This document shows, piece by piece, positions 54,384 to 64,000 of a DNA stretch of 64,000 bases. The notes beneath the pieces were generated by a model. The model worked only from the letters and a program-made list of their open reading frames with translations, had not been told where the DNA came from and made no database searches. How positions within the stretch are numbered: position 1 is the first letter of the stretch; every line of letters starts with the position of its first letter. Made by a program: the position numbers and the translations under genes. The DNA is taken from NCBI RefSeq assembly GCF_009865135.1, contig NZ_WWGH01000002.1, positions 1,860,001-1,924,000 on the forward strand. The letters run 5' to 3'. Source of the DNA: Streptomyces sp. SID8374 (GTDB lineage: Bacteria; Actinomycetota; Actinomycetes; Streptomycetales; Streptomycetaceae).

Positions 54384-55386
54384 CGGCGCCCTTCCTTCCG
54401 CGCGAGGTGAGGATCAGATAGACGGCCGTCACCAGCAGCAGGAAGAGCAGCAGCAGGACGGACATCGCCGAGCCGGTGCCGAAGTTCCAGGTGACGAACG
54501 AGGACTGGTAGATGTGGATCGAGATGAGGTCCGCGCTCTCCGGCGCCGACTTCCCGAACAGCACGTACGGGGTGTTGAAGTCGTTGAACGTCCAGAGGAA
54601 GAGCACGAGGACCAGCACCTGGTTGACGGGGCGCAGCGAGGGCAGCGTGATCTTGCGGATCTGCTGCCAGATGCCGGCGCCGTCGATCGAGGCGGCCTCG
54701 TACAGTTCACGCGGGATGTTCTGAAGGCCCGCCATCAGCATGAGGAAGGCGAACGGCCAACCCTTCCAGACCGAGACGATGATCAGCGTGTAGATGCTGT
54801 TGTCACCGATCAGCCAGAAGGACGGCTCGTCGGTGATCCCCAGCTGGTCGTGGAGCACATGGTTGATCAGGCCGTTGTCCCGCTGGAACATGAACGCCCA
54901 GGTGATGACGGCGGCGTAGACCGGCAGGGCGTACGGCACGAGGAAGATCGCCCGCAGAACGCCCCGGCCCCGGAAGCTCTCCTGGAGGAGGATCGCCGCC
55001 GCCGTCCCCAGCAGCCAGGCGAACCCGACCGAGAAGAACGTGAACACGCAGGTCACGAAGAACGAGTGGAGCAGGGCCTCACCGATCGGCGCGTCGAAGT
55101 CGACGGCGATACGGTAGTTGTCGAGGCCGATCCAGGGCGCCGCACCCCAGTTGTTGATGAAGAACTGAGTGAGCTGACGAAAGCTCATCACGATCCCGAT
55201 GACCATCGGGATGATGTGGATGAGGAGTTCCAGCAGCACGGCGGGCAGGAGCAGGAGATAGGGCAGTCCGCCTTGGCGGATCCGGTCGGGGATGCGCGGC
55301 AGTCTCCTGCGCGCACCCCCGGTGCCCCGGCTCGTACCCCCGTCGGTCGACTTGTCGACCTCGGGGTTGGTGACGGTGGCGGTCAT
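54376..55386 (-). CDS. Sugar ABC transporter permease (MalF/CebF type)
   Basis: 336 residues. A basic soluble N-terminus (1-45) is followed by six helices and the EAA loop YEAASIDGAGIWQQIRKITLP. The longer N-terminal region and first helix match MalF/CebF-type subunits of CUT1 importers. It sits 11 bp after the binding-protein gene and overlaps the second permease. Confidence 0.94.
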   Translation of the reverse strand: MTATVTNPEVDKSTDGGTSRGTGGARRRLPRIPDRIRQGGLPYLLLLPAVLLELLIHIIPMVIGIVMSFRQLTQFFINNWGAAPWIGLDNYRIAVDFDAPIGEALLHSFFVTCVFTFFSVGFAWLLGTAAAILLQESFRGRGVLRAIFLVPYALPVYAAVITWAFMFQRDNGLINHVLHDQLGITDEPSFWLIGDNSIYTLIIVSVWKGWPFAFLMLMAGLQNIPRELYEAASIDGAGIWQQIRKITLPSLRPVNQVLVLVLFLWTFNDFNTPYVLFGKSAPESADLISIHIYQSSFVTWNFGTGSAMSVLLLLFLLLVTAVYLILTSRGRKGADV

Positions 55387-55397
55387 GGATCAGGGCC

Positions 55398-56708
55398 TCA
55401 CTGCTGCATCGTCTGCTGGGCCTTTTCGAGGCGCGCCTTGACGGACGCCTCCGTCACCGGACGTCCGGCGGCGGCGTCCGCCCACAGCTCCTTGACCGCG
55501 GTGCCCACGGCCGTCTCGAACTGCGACTCGTTGGGGACCTGGGGGAGCGGGGCGGCGCTGGTGGCCAGGGTGTCGCGCAGCACCGTGAGGTCAGGCGCGC
55601 CGAAGGCCTCGTCCGCCTGGGCCGTCTTGACCGGCGGGATCGACCCGTAGGTCTTGTTGAGGTGCTTCTGCTCCTCGTCGCTGGTCATGAACTTCACGAA
55701 CTTCTTCGCGCCGTCGATGTTCTTGGTGTTCTTGAACACCGCGATGTTGATGCCCGCGACCATCGAGTTGACCTGCTTGCCCGTGCCCGGGGTGCCCGAG
55801 GGGACCGGCACCGGGGCCGCGCCCCAGTCCTCCGGCTTCATGCCCTGGGCGGCGAAGGTGGAGGCGGCCGCCTGCCACAGCACCATCGCGGTCTTGCCCT
55901 TGGCGAAGTCGGTGAGCGACTGGTTCTGGGCGTACTCCGCGTTGCCCGGAGCGATGATCTTGTCCTTGGCCATGAAGTCGATGTACTGCTTCACGGCGGC
56001 GACGGCACCGTCCGAGGTGAAGGTCGCCTTGCCGTCCTTGTCGAAGAAGTCGGCACCGTGCTGCTGGCCCAGGACGAAGGTCTGGTGGATGTTGTTGGAG
56101 AGGTTGCCGCCCTCGGCGCCCAGCCCCCACTTGCCGCCCTTGGATATCTTCTTACCCGTGGCGACGAGGTCGTCCCAGGTCGCCGGAGGCCCGTCGATGC
56201 CCGCCTCGGCGAACATCTTCTTGTTGTAGTAGAGCGCGTACGCCAGCGAGTACAGCGGCACGGCGGCGGGCGGTTCGCCCTCCTTGCCGGCCGAGGCGAC
56301 CGCCGAGTCGACGAAGCGGTCCCGGCCGCCGATCGCCTCGAAGTTCTTGTCGTCCCACGGCAGGAGCGCGCCGGTCGCCTGGAGCGAGGCCGACCAGGTG
56401 TTGCCGATGTTCAGCACGTCCGGGCCCTGACCGGAGGCGGTGGCGGCGAGGATCCGGTTCAGCAGGTCGGCCCACGGCACGACCTCCAGCTTCACCTTGA
56501 TCCCGGTCTCCTTCTCGAACTTCTTCAGCTCGGGAGTGAGGATCTCCTTGTCGGCCTCGATGCTGGGGCCCTGGTTGGAGGCCCAGTACGTGAGGGTCTT
56601 CGGGGACTCGTTGCTGCCCGAGTCGGTGGTCCCGCCGCCGCAGCCGGTGGCGGCTGCGGCGATGGCGATCGCGAGGGTGACGGCGCTTGCGGCTCTGAGG
56701 TGACGCAT
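55398..56708 (-). CDS. Sugar ABC transporter substrate-binding lipoprotein
   Basis: 436 residues. The lipobox is AATGCGG after a hydrophobic signal. The CUT1 binding-protein fold shows LTYWASNQGPSIEADKE, FEKETGIKVKLEVVPWADLLNRILAATASGQGPDVLNIGNTW and the hinge NNIHQTFVLGQQ. It captures an oligosaccharide outside the membrane for the two permeases. The GH1 gene downstream makes a beta-linked glucoside the likely ligand. ATG is the complement of 56706-56708. It is divergent from a ROK regulator with inverted repeats between. Confidence 0.93.
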   Translation of the reverse strand: MRHLRAASAVTLAIAIAAAATGCGGGTTDSGSNESPKTLTYWASNQGPSIEADKEILTPELKKFEKETGIKVKLEVVPWADLLNRILAATASGQGPDVLNIGNTWSASLQATGALLPWDDKNFEAIGGRDRFVDSAVASAGKEGEPPAAVPLYSLAYALYYNKKMFAEAGIDGPPATWDDLVATGKKISKGGKWGLGAEGGNLSNNIHQTFVLGQQHGADFFDKDGKATFTSDGAVAAVKQYIDFMAKDKIIAPGNAEYAQNQSLTDFAKGKTAMVLWQAAASTFAAQGMKPEDWGAAPVPVPSGTPGTGKQVNSMVAGINIAVFKNTKNIDGAKKFVKFMTSDEEQKHLNKTYGSIPPVKTAQADEAFGAPDLTVLRDTLATSAAPLPQVPNESQFETAVGTAVKELWADAAAGRPVTEASVKARLEKAQQTMQQ

Positions 56709-56737
56709 GTGAGGTGGCCCCTTTCCGGGGATGGCTG

Positions 56738-56754
56738 CGTTCGGGAACCGAACG
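56738..56754. promoter_or_regulatory. Inverted repeat CGTTCGG-GAA-CCGAACG
   Basis: A perfect 7-bp inverted repeat with a 3-base spacer, 30 bp upstream of the binding-protein start and in the divergent ROK promoter region. Likely operator. Confidence 0.6.
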
Positions 56755-56764
56755 GCCTCCATGA

Positions 56765-56787
56765 CTTAATTTATGCCGTGATTTAAG
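56765..56787. promoter_or_regulatory. AT-rich inverted repeat, candidate ROK operator
   Basis: CTTAA-N13-TTAAG in an AT-rich stretch (CTTAATTTAT...ATTTAAG) between the ROK gene and the importer operon. AT-rich inverted repeats of this kind suit ROK/XylR-type repressors; the assignment is inference. Confidence 0.55.
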
Positions 56788-56849
56788 AGGTGAGAGAAGG
56801 TCGCGTCAAGGTCTGGGACCAGGTATGTTCCTGGACGGGAAGGAGCACC

Positions 56850-58196
56850 ATGGCCGAGCGCAACAGACGAACCGTGCGTGACCTGCGGCGGGGCAACCGG
56901 GCGAGGGTATTGCAACGGTTGTATTTCGACGGTCCGCTGAGCCGCCAGGAGCTCGGACCCGCCACCGGGCTGAGTTCGGGCTCCATCAGCAACGTCGTCG
57001 CCGAACTGGCCGCCGAGGGGCTCCTCCAGGAGGCCGGCATCGTCGACTCCGACGGCGGCCGCCCCCGTACGCTGCTGAAAGTCGCCCCGGACGGCGGACT
57101 GCTGGTCGGCATCGACATCGGGGAGACCCGGGTGCGGGTGGAGCTCTTCGACCTCTCCCTGACCGAACTGGCCCGTACCGAAAGGCTGCTGGCCCAGCAC
57201 GGGTACGACGTCGACCGCATCGTCGCCCACGTCCGTACGGGCGTCGCCGACGTCCTGCGCGACGCGGGCGCCGACCCGCACCGGCTGCTCGGCATCGGCG
57301 TCGGGGTCCCCGGCATCATCGAACGGGAAGGCCCCGAAGGCCCCGACGGGAAGCGCACCGCCGTCGTCCACGGCCAGACCATCGGCTGGCAGGCGGTCCC
57401 CTTCGAGCAGCTGCTCCGGGAGGCCGTCGACGTACCGCCCGAGGTACCCCTCTTCATCGACAACGGCGCCAAGACGCTCGGCCGCGCCGAGATGTGGTTC
57501 GGCGGCGGGCGGGGTGCGGGCGCCGCCGCCATCGCCCTCATCGGCTCCGGGGTGGGCGCCTGCGTCGACCACGGCGACATCCTCGCCGAGGACCGCACCA
57601 GCCTCGCCCTCGAATGGGGCCACACCACCGTCCAGCTGCGCGGCCGCCGGTGCCGCTGCGGCTCCATCGGCTGCCTGGAGGCGTACGCCGGCGCGGAGGC
57701 GCTCCGTGAGCGCTGGCGCGAGGCGGGCGGCCCGCTCCCCGAGGACGCCGACGACGAGACCGCCCTGGCCGCCCTCCTCGCCGCCGCCTACCCCCCGCCC
57801 GGCGGACCCGCCCCGGACCGGATCGCGCTCTCCCTCCTCGACGAGACCGCCGAATGCCTGGGCGCCGCCCTCGCCGACCTGGTCAACCTCTTCCTGCCCG
57901 AACGCATCCTGCTCGGCGGCTGGGCGGGCCTGCTGCTCGGCCCCCACCTGCTCCCCGAGATCCGCCGGTACGCCGGCGAGTACGCCCTGCGCCACGCGGC
58001 GGCCCGCACCACCATCGAGATGGGCCGCCTCGGCCCGGACGCGGTCACGGTCGGCGCGGCCACGCTCCCGCTGGCCGACTTCCTGACCCGCGGCGGCAGC
58101 CGTCCGGCCTCCGGCACCCGGCCGGACGGCACCGGCACCCCACCGCGGACGGCGACGGAGACCGTACGCAATCGGAGCCGTACGAAGGCGGGTTGA
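56850..58196 (+). CDS. ROK family transcriptional regulator
   Basis: 448 residues. The N-terminal winged helix (about 12-75) reads NRARVLQRLYFDGPLSRQEL and GLSSGSISNVVAEL. The ROK sugar-kinase-like domain has GIDIGETRVRVELFDL, GVGVPGIIER and the zinc motif CRCGSIGCLEAYAG. XylR/NagC-type ROK proteins sense a sugar or sugar phosphate and repress transport genes. ATG 56850 follows AAGGAG. Its divergence from a beta-glucoside importer over 141 bp with two inverted repeats makes it the operon's regulator. Confidence 0.92.
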   Translation: MAERNRRTVRDLRRGNRARVLQRLYFDGPLSRQELGPATGLSSGSISNVVAELAAEGLLQEAGIVDSDGGRPRTLLKVAPDGGLLVGIDIGETRVRVELFDLSLTELARTERLLAQHGYDVDRIVAHVRTGVADVLRDAGADPHRLLGIGVGVPGIIEREGPEGPDGKRTAVVHGQTIGWQAVPFEQLLREAVDVPPEVPLFIDNGAKTLGRAEMWFGGGRGAGAAAIALIGSGVGACVDHGDILAEDRTSLALEWGHTTVQLRGRRCRCGSIGCLEAYAGAEALRERWREAGGPLPEDADDETALAALLAAAYPPPGGPAPDRIALSLLDETAECLGAALADLVNLFLPERILLGGWAGLLLGPHLLPEIRRYAGEYALRHAAARTTIEMGRLGPDAVTVGAATLPLADFLTRGGSRPASGTRPDGTGTPPRTATETVRNRSRTKAG

Positions 58197-58211
58197 GGGC
58201 GGCGGGCGTAC

Positions 58212-58649
58212 TCAGGCCCAGTGCGGGTCGGCCAGTCCGAGCCACGCGTCCTGGGCATCGGCCAGGGGCTGCGCCAAGGGGAGGGGGACGAACCGGCAGG
58301 CGAACCGCATCCCGGCGTCGGCCCCGTCGCCGCCGACCGTGTGCTCCCAGGCCTCCGGCCCGTCCGGCGGCGCGTCGAGCAGGAAGAAGGTGGTCCTGCG
58401 CGGCTGCCCGGTCACCGGATGCGGCCGGTCCTCCACCGCGAGCCGCCGGACGACCGTGCCGCCCGTCAGCCCGGTCTCCTCGGCGGCTTCGCGCAGCACG
58501 GCCCGTTCCAGGTCCTCACCCGCCCCGACGCCGCCCGCGGGCACCTGCGTACCGGCTTCGGGCGCGTCCATGTGGTCGAACACCAGCAGGGCGGGGGAGG
58601 GGTGACGCCGGATCACATAGGCGGCGACCCGGATGCGGGGTGAGGTCAT
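58212..58649 (-). CDS. NUDIX hydrolase
   Basis: 145 residues. The Nudix box is complete: GGVGAGEDLERAVLREAAEETGL with the REAAEE core. The N-terminus RVAAYVIRRHPSPALLVFDH has no extra domain. Such proteins hydrolyse nucleoside diphosphate-linked compounds; the substrate is unknown. It is convergent with the ROK gene, 15 bp apart. Confidence 0.92.
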   Translation of the reverse strand: MTSPRIRVAAYVIRRHPSPALLVFDHMDAPEAGTQVPAGGVGAGEDLERAVLREAAEETGLTGGTVVRRLAVEDRPHPVTGQPRRTTFFLLDAPPDGPEAWEHTVGGDGADAGMRFACRFVPLPLAQPLADAQDAWLGLADPHWA

Positions 58650-58674
58650 ACCGCCATCCTCGCCCGGGGGCGCG

Positions 58675-58716
58675 CCCGAGCGCGGGCGGACCGGGCCCGA
58701 GCGCGGCGGGACCGGG
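58675..58716. repeat. Two 21-bp imperfect tandem repeats
   Basis: CCCGAGCGCGGGCGGACCGG(G) at 58675-58695 is followed by a near-identical unit at 58696-58716 (two base changes) and a partial third copy, in the non-coding space between the NUDIX start and the LacI stop. Confidence 0.75.
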
Positions 58717-58761
58717 ACCGAGCGCTGTCGAAGCGCGGCAGAGCCCCCCGGCGTGCGCGCC

Positions 58762-59844
58762 CTACGCCGACCCCCGTACCACCAGCTCCGGTTCGAAGAT
58801 GACCGAGGTGGCGGGGGAGGACGGGCGGGCCATCCGGTCCAGGAGCAGGCGGGTCATCTCGGCGGCCATCTCCTCCACCGGCTGGCGGACCGTGGTCAGC
58901 GGCGGGCGGCATGCCAGGGCCGCGCTGCTGTCGTCGAAGCCGACCACCGCCACGTCCTCGGGCACCCGGCGGCCGTGCTCCCGCAGCACATGGCAGGCCC
59001 CCATCGCCATCAGGTCGTTGGCGGCGAAGACCCCGTCCAGATCGGGATGCTCCGTCAGCAGCCGCTCCATCGCCGCCTCACCGCTCTCCTGGGTGAACTG
59101 CCCCTCGACGATGGGGGTGTACGGGTGCCCGTGGCGCGCCATGGTGTCCCGGAAGCCGGCCAGTCGCGCCTGGCCCGCCGGCACGTCCAGCGGGCCGCTG
59201 ATCGTCGCGATGCGGCGGCAGTCCCGAGCGAGCAGGTGCTCGGCCGCCAGCCGGGCACCGTCCTGGTGGGCGAGGTCGACGTAGCTGATGGGTACGGGGC
59301 GGGCGGGGCGCGCGTAGAGGACCGCCGCGAGCCCCGCCTCCGTGAGCAGGCCCGGCAGCGGGTCCTCGGCGTGCGTGGAGACGACGAGCGCCCCGTCCGC
59401 GCTGCCCTGCCGGAGGTACGCCACCACCTCGTCGCGGGCCCGCGAGGTCTCCGCGAACATCAGCACCGGATGCATCCCGCGCGGCCGCAGGTAGTTGACC
59501 ACCCCGGTCACCACCCGGCCGAAGAACGGGTCGGCGAAGACCTGCGCGGTGAACGAGCCGTCGTCCCCGGCCGCCCGTGAGCCCGAGCCCTCCGACCCCG
59601 ACTCGACGCCCGCCCCCGACACCACCAGCGCCACGGCGTCGGCCCGCCGGGTGACCAGGGAGCGGGCCGCCCGGTTCGGCGCGTAGCCCGTGACGGAGAC
59701 CGCCTGCCGTACGACCTCCTGGATCGCCGGATCGACGTTGCGCACACCGTTGATGACCCGGGAGACGGTGGCGCGCGAGACACCGGCCGCGCGCGCCACG
59801 TCCTCCAGGGTTGGTGCTCCGGCCGACCGCAGATCATCCGTCAT
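58762..59844 (-). CDS. LacI family transcriptional repressor
   Basis: 360 residues. The helix-turn-helix starts TLEDVARAAGVSRATVSRVI and continues GYAPNRAARSLVTRR; the periplasmic-binding-protein-like effector domain (about 65-350) includes DGVFAANDLMAMG and VAVVGFDDSSAA. A 35-residue Gly/Ser/Glu insert near 85-95 (SGAGVESGSEGSGSR) is unusual. The ATG is the complement of 59842-59844. A GAGAGCGCTCTC palindrome lies 22 bp upstream. The identical core before three secreted-enzyme genes makes this protein the best candidate repressor of that set, presumably induced by an oligosaccharide. Confidence 0.9.
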   Translation of the reverse strand: MTDDLRSAGAPTLEDVARAAGVSRATVSRVINGVRNVDPAIQEVVRQAVSVTGYAPNRAARSLVTRRADAVALVVSGAGVESGSEGSGSRAAGDDGSFTAQVFADPFFGRVVTGVVNYLRPRGMHPVLMFAETSRARDEVVAYLRQGSADGALVVSTHAEDPLPGLLTEAGLAAVLYARPARPVPISYVDLAHQDGARLAAEHLLARDCRRIATISGPLDVPAGQARLAGFRDTMARHGHPYTPIVEGQFTQESGEAAMERLLTEHPDLDGVFAANDLMAMGACHVLREHGRRVPEDVAVVGFDDSSAALACRPPLTTVRQPVEEMAAEMTRLLLDRMARPSSPATSVIFEPELVVRGSA

Positions 59845-59858
59845 GAGCGCCTTTATAG

Positions 59859-62611
<2,753 letters not shown>

Positions 62612-62855
62612 GTACACCACCCTGTCCCTGTCCGGGGTGCCGCGTCATCGTCCTTGAGACGTCACTTGCGCGTACTGCCCCAGTAGTACGGACGTCGGAC
62701 CGAGGTCCTCCCCTCGACGGTAGTCCTGCCGGGCCCGGCCGTCAGAAGTTGTGCACCGGCGGATACGGTGAGCCGCGAAGCCGGTACGCGCGGTCGCCGG
62801 TCCCCGGCCGCGCTCCGGCGCCGACGCGGTGACCGTGGCGAGTGAGGAGCGGGGC

Positions 62856-63560
62856 ATGGACCTGGCACAGGCGGCGTCGGTGGGCGGCTTCTTCGCGCTG
62901 CGGACGACGCCGGTGCCCGGGGGTGGCCACCGGCCGCTGGCGGAGCTGTACGAGGGTGGCACGGCGCCCCTGACCGCGCGGGTCGACAGGGTCGCGGAGA
63001 GACTGGGCGCCCCCGAGCGCCGGGTCGCCGCCTCCATCGCCCACCTCGGCCTCGCCGCCCGGCTCTGGTCCATCGCGCTGGGCCCGGCCGCGCTCTTCGG
63101 ACGGTTCCCCGGCCTCGTACCGGACACCCTGCACTGGGACCCGCTCAGCACCTCGCCGGACGATCTGTGGCTCGCGGACCCCGAGGAGCTGCCCGGGACG
63201 GCCGACCGGATCCGCGAGCAGGTCCAGTACGGGCATCTGGTGCCGCTGGCCGAGGCCGTCCGGCGCGACGGGAACATCTCCCCGCAGCTGCTGTGGGGCA
63301 ACGCCGGGTCCGCGCTCGCCGGGGCCGTGCGCGAGCTGGTCGCCTGGTCGCGCGGGCAGGACCGACCGGATGTGGCGCGGCGGGCCCGCGCCCTGGGGGC
63401 CGAGCTGTTCGACCACCCCGACCTGCGCTCCACCGGCGCCCCGCACGGCCCGGCGTTCCGGCGGCGGAGCTGTTGCCTGTACTGGCGCTGTCCGGGCGGC
63501 GGGCTCTGCGGCGACTGCGTCTTCGACCACGCGCCGGGGGCGGCCGGGGCGGCCCGGTAG
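62856..63560 (+). CDS. FhuF-like 2Fe-2S protein (ferric siderophore reductase family)
   Basis: About 234 residues. The C-terminal cysteine set CC-x10-C-x2-C (CCLYWRCPGGGLCGDC) is the 2Fe-2S site of FhuF-type ferric-siderophore reductases, preceded by an FhuF-like helical domain with HLGLAARLWSIALGPAALFG. It would release iron from imported siderophores in the cytoplasm. ATG 62856 with GAGGAG six bases upstream is preferred over GTG 62829. No siderophore transporter is adjacent, so the partner is elsewhere. Confidence 0.85.
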   Translation: MDLAQAASVGGFFALRTTPVPGGGHRPLAELYEGGTAPLTARVDRVAERLGAPERRVAASIAHLGLAARLWSIALGPAALFGRFPGLVPDTLHWDPLSTSPDDLWLADPEELPGTADRIREQVQYGHLVPLAEAVRRDGNISPQLLWGNAGSALAGAVRELVAWSRGQDRPDVARRARALGAELFDHPDLRSTGAPHGPAFRRRSCCLYWRCPGGGLCGDCVFDHAPGAAGAAR

Positions 63561-63602
63561 CCGCAGGGGCAGGGCCGCCCCGGCCCGGCCGGGCCGCGGG
63601 TG

Positions 63603-63974
63603 TCAGGAAGGCTGGGCCGCGTCTATGGCCTCGTCGACGTCCCGCAGGACGGGGATCGCGCTGTCGAGGCCGATCATTCCGATCAGCCGCTGGACGAACG
63701 GGGAGGGCGCGGCGAGCCGCAGCCGGCCGCCCAGCGCGGCCTGACCCTGGAGCAGCACGTTGACCGTGGTGGAGTCCGCGAAGCCCACCCCCGAGAGGTC
63801 CACGACGACGGGACCGGAGCCCTCCGTGGTCGCTGTCTCAAGTGCTCGGCCGAGCGGCGGGACGCTGTCGATATCGAGGTCACCCGACACGGTGAGGACC
63901 AGAGCACCCCGTTCCTGACGGGTGATGATTCTGACTGCTCTGTCTTCGCTGGGCGGTGGTTGCACGGAAGGCAC
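63603..63974 (-). CDS. STAS domain anti-sigma factor antagonist
   Basis: 123 residues, single STAS domain. The phosphorylatable serine lies in GVGFADSTTVNVLL and the fold starts RGALVLTVSGDLDIDSVPPL. Such proteins bind anti-sigma kinases and free alternative sigma factors when dephosphorylated. The GTG start is near the window end. No partner kinase or sigma gene is in view. It is convergent with the FhuF-like gene. Confidence 0.92.
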   Translation of the reverse strand: MPSVQPPPSEDRAVRIITRQERGALVLTVSGDLDIDSVPPLGRALETATTEGSGPVVVDLSGVGFADSTTVNVLLQGQAALGGRLRLAAPSPFVQRLIGMIGLDSAIPVLRDVDEAIDAAQPS

Positions 63975-64000
63975 CTCGGGCGGTTCGGGCGGACGTCGGG

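Overview
The window is high-GC actinobacterial DNA with the gene content of a Streptomyces chromosome. The evidence is GC-rich third codon positions, GTG/TTG starts, many secreted hydrolases, a LitR/LitS-like light-response gene pair, Rpf-type cell-wall enzymes, a TTA codon in a biosynthetic gene, and a sugar ABC importer without its own ATPase. No rRNA, tRNA, CRISPR array, phage, transposase or IS element is visible.

Left part (1-20.0 kb): a truncated DUF4383 membrane protein and an ECF sigma factor face a divergent MerR/B12-binding regulator. A cysteine-desulfurase-like enzyme follows. Then comes a complete six-gene polycyclic tetramate macrolactam (PTM) cluster matching ftdABCDEF: a sterol-desaturase-type hydroxylase, one giant iterative PKS-NRPS (KS-AT-DH-KR-ACP-C-A-PCP-TE), two FAD phytoene-dehydrogenase-like cyclases, an MDR alcohol dehydrogenase and a P450. 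The adenylation code fits ornithine or a similar diamino acid, and two FAD enzymes plus an ADH suggest a 5-5-6 carbocycle. The synthase has a rare TTA codon at position 9. The P450 lacks the ExxR motif.

Middle (20-46 kb): a lipoprotein; a lipid operon (PAP2-diacylglycerol-kinase fusion, YihY/BrkB, PAP2); a TetR regulator divergent from a PaoABCD-like molybdenum aldehyde oxidoreductase operon with two operator-like inverted repeats between them; a serine hydrolase; panD; small enzymes; an encapsulin operon (DyP peroxidase with C-terminal targeting peptide, encapsulin shell, PLP decarboxylase); 6-phosphogluconate dehydrogenase; a MurE-like ligase downstream of a heptamer tandem repeat; and a type-B carboxylesterase.

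Right part (46-64 kb): a polymer-degradation region. A streptogrisin-like protease, a DUF1996 protein and a GH-A/discoidin glycosidase each have a GAGAGCGCTCTC palindrome upstream, and so does the LacI regulator at 58.8-59.8 kb, which suggests a local regulon. A beta-glucoside importer with a GH1 beta-glucosidase is divergent from a ROK regulator. Last come an Rpf-LysM-M23 cell-wall enzyme, a DMT transporter, an FhuF-like Fe-S protein and a STAS anti-sigma antagonist. Several genes carry in-frame coding minisatellites.
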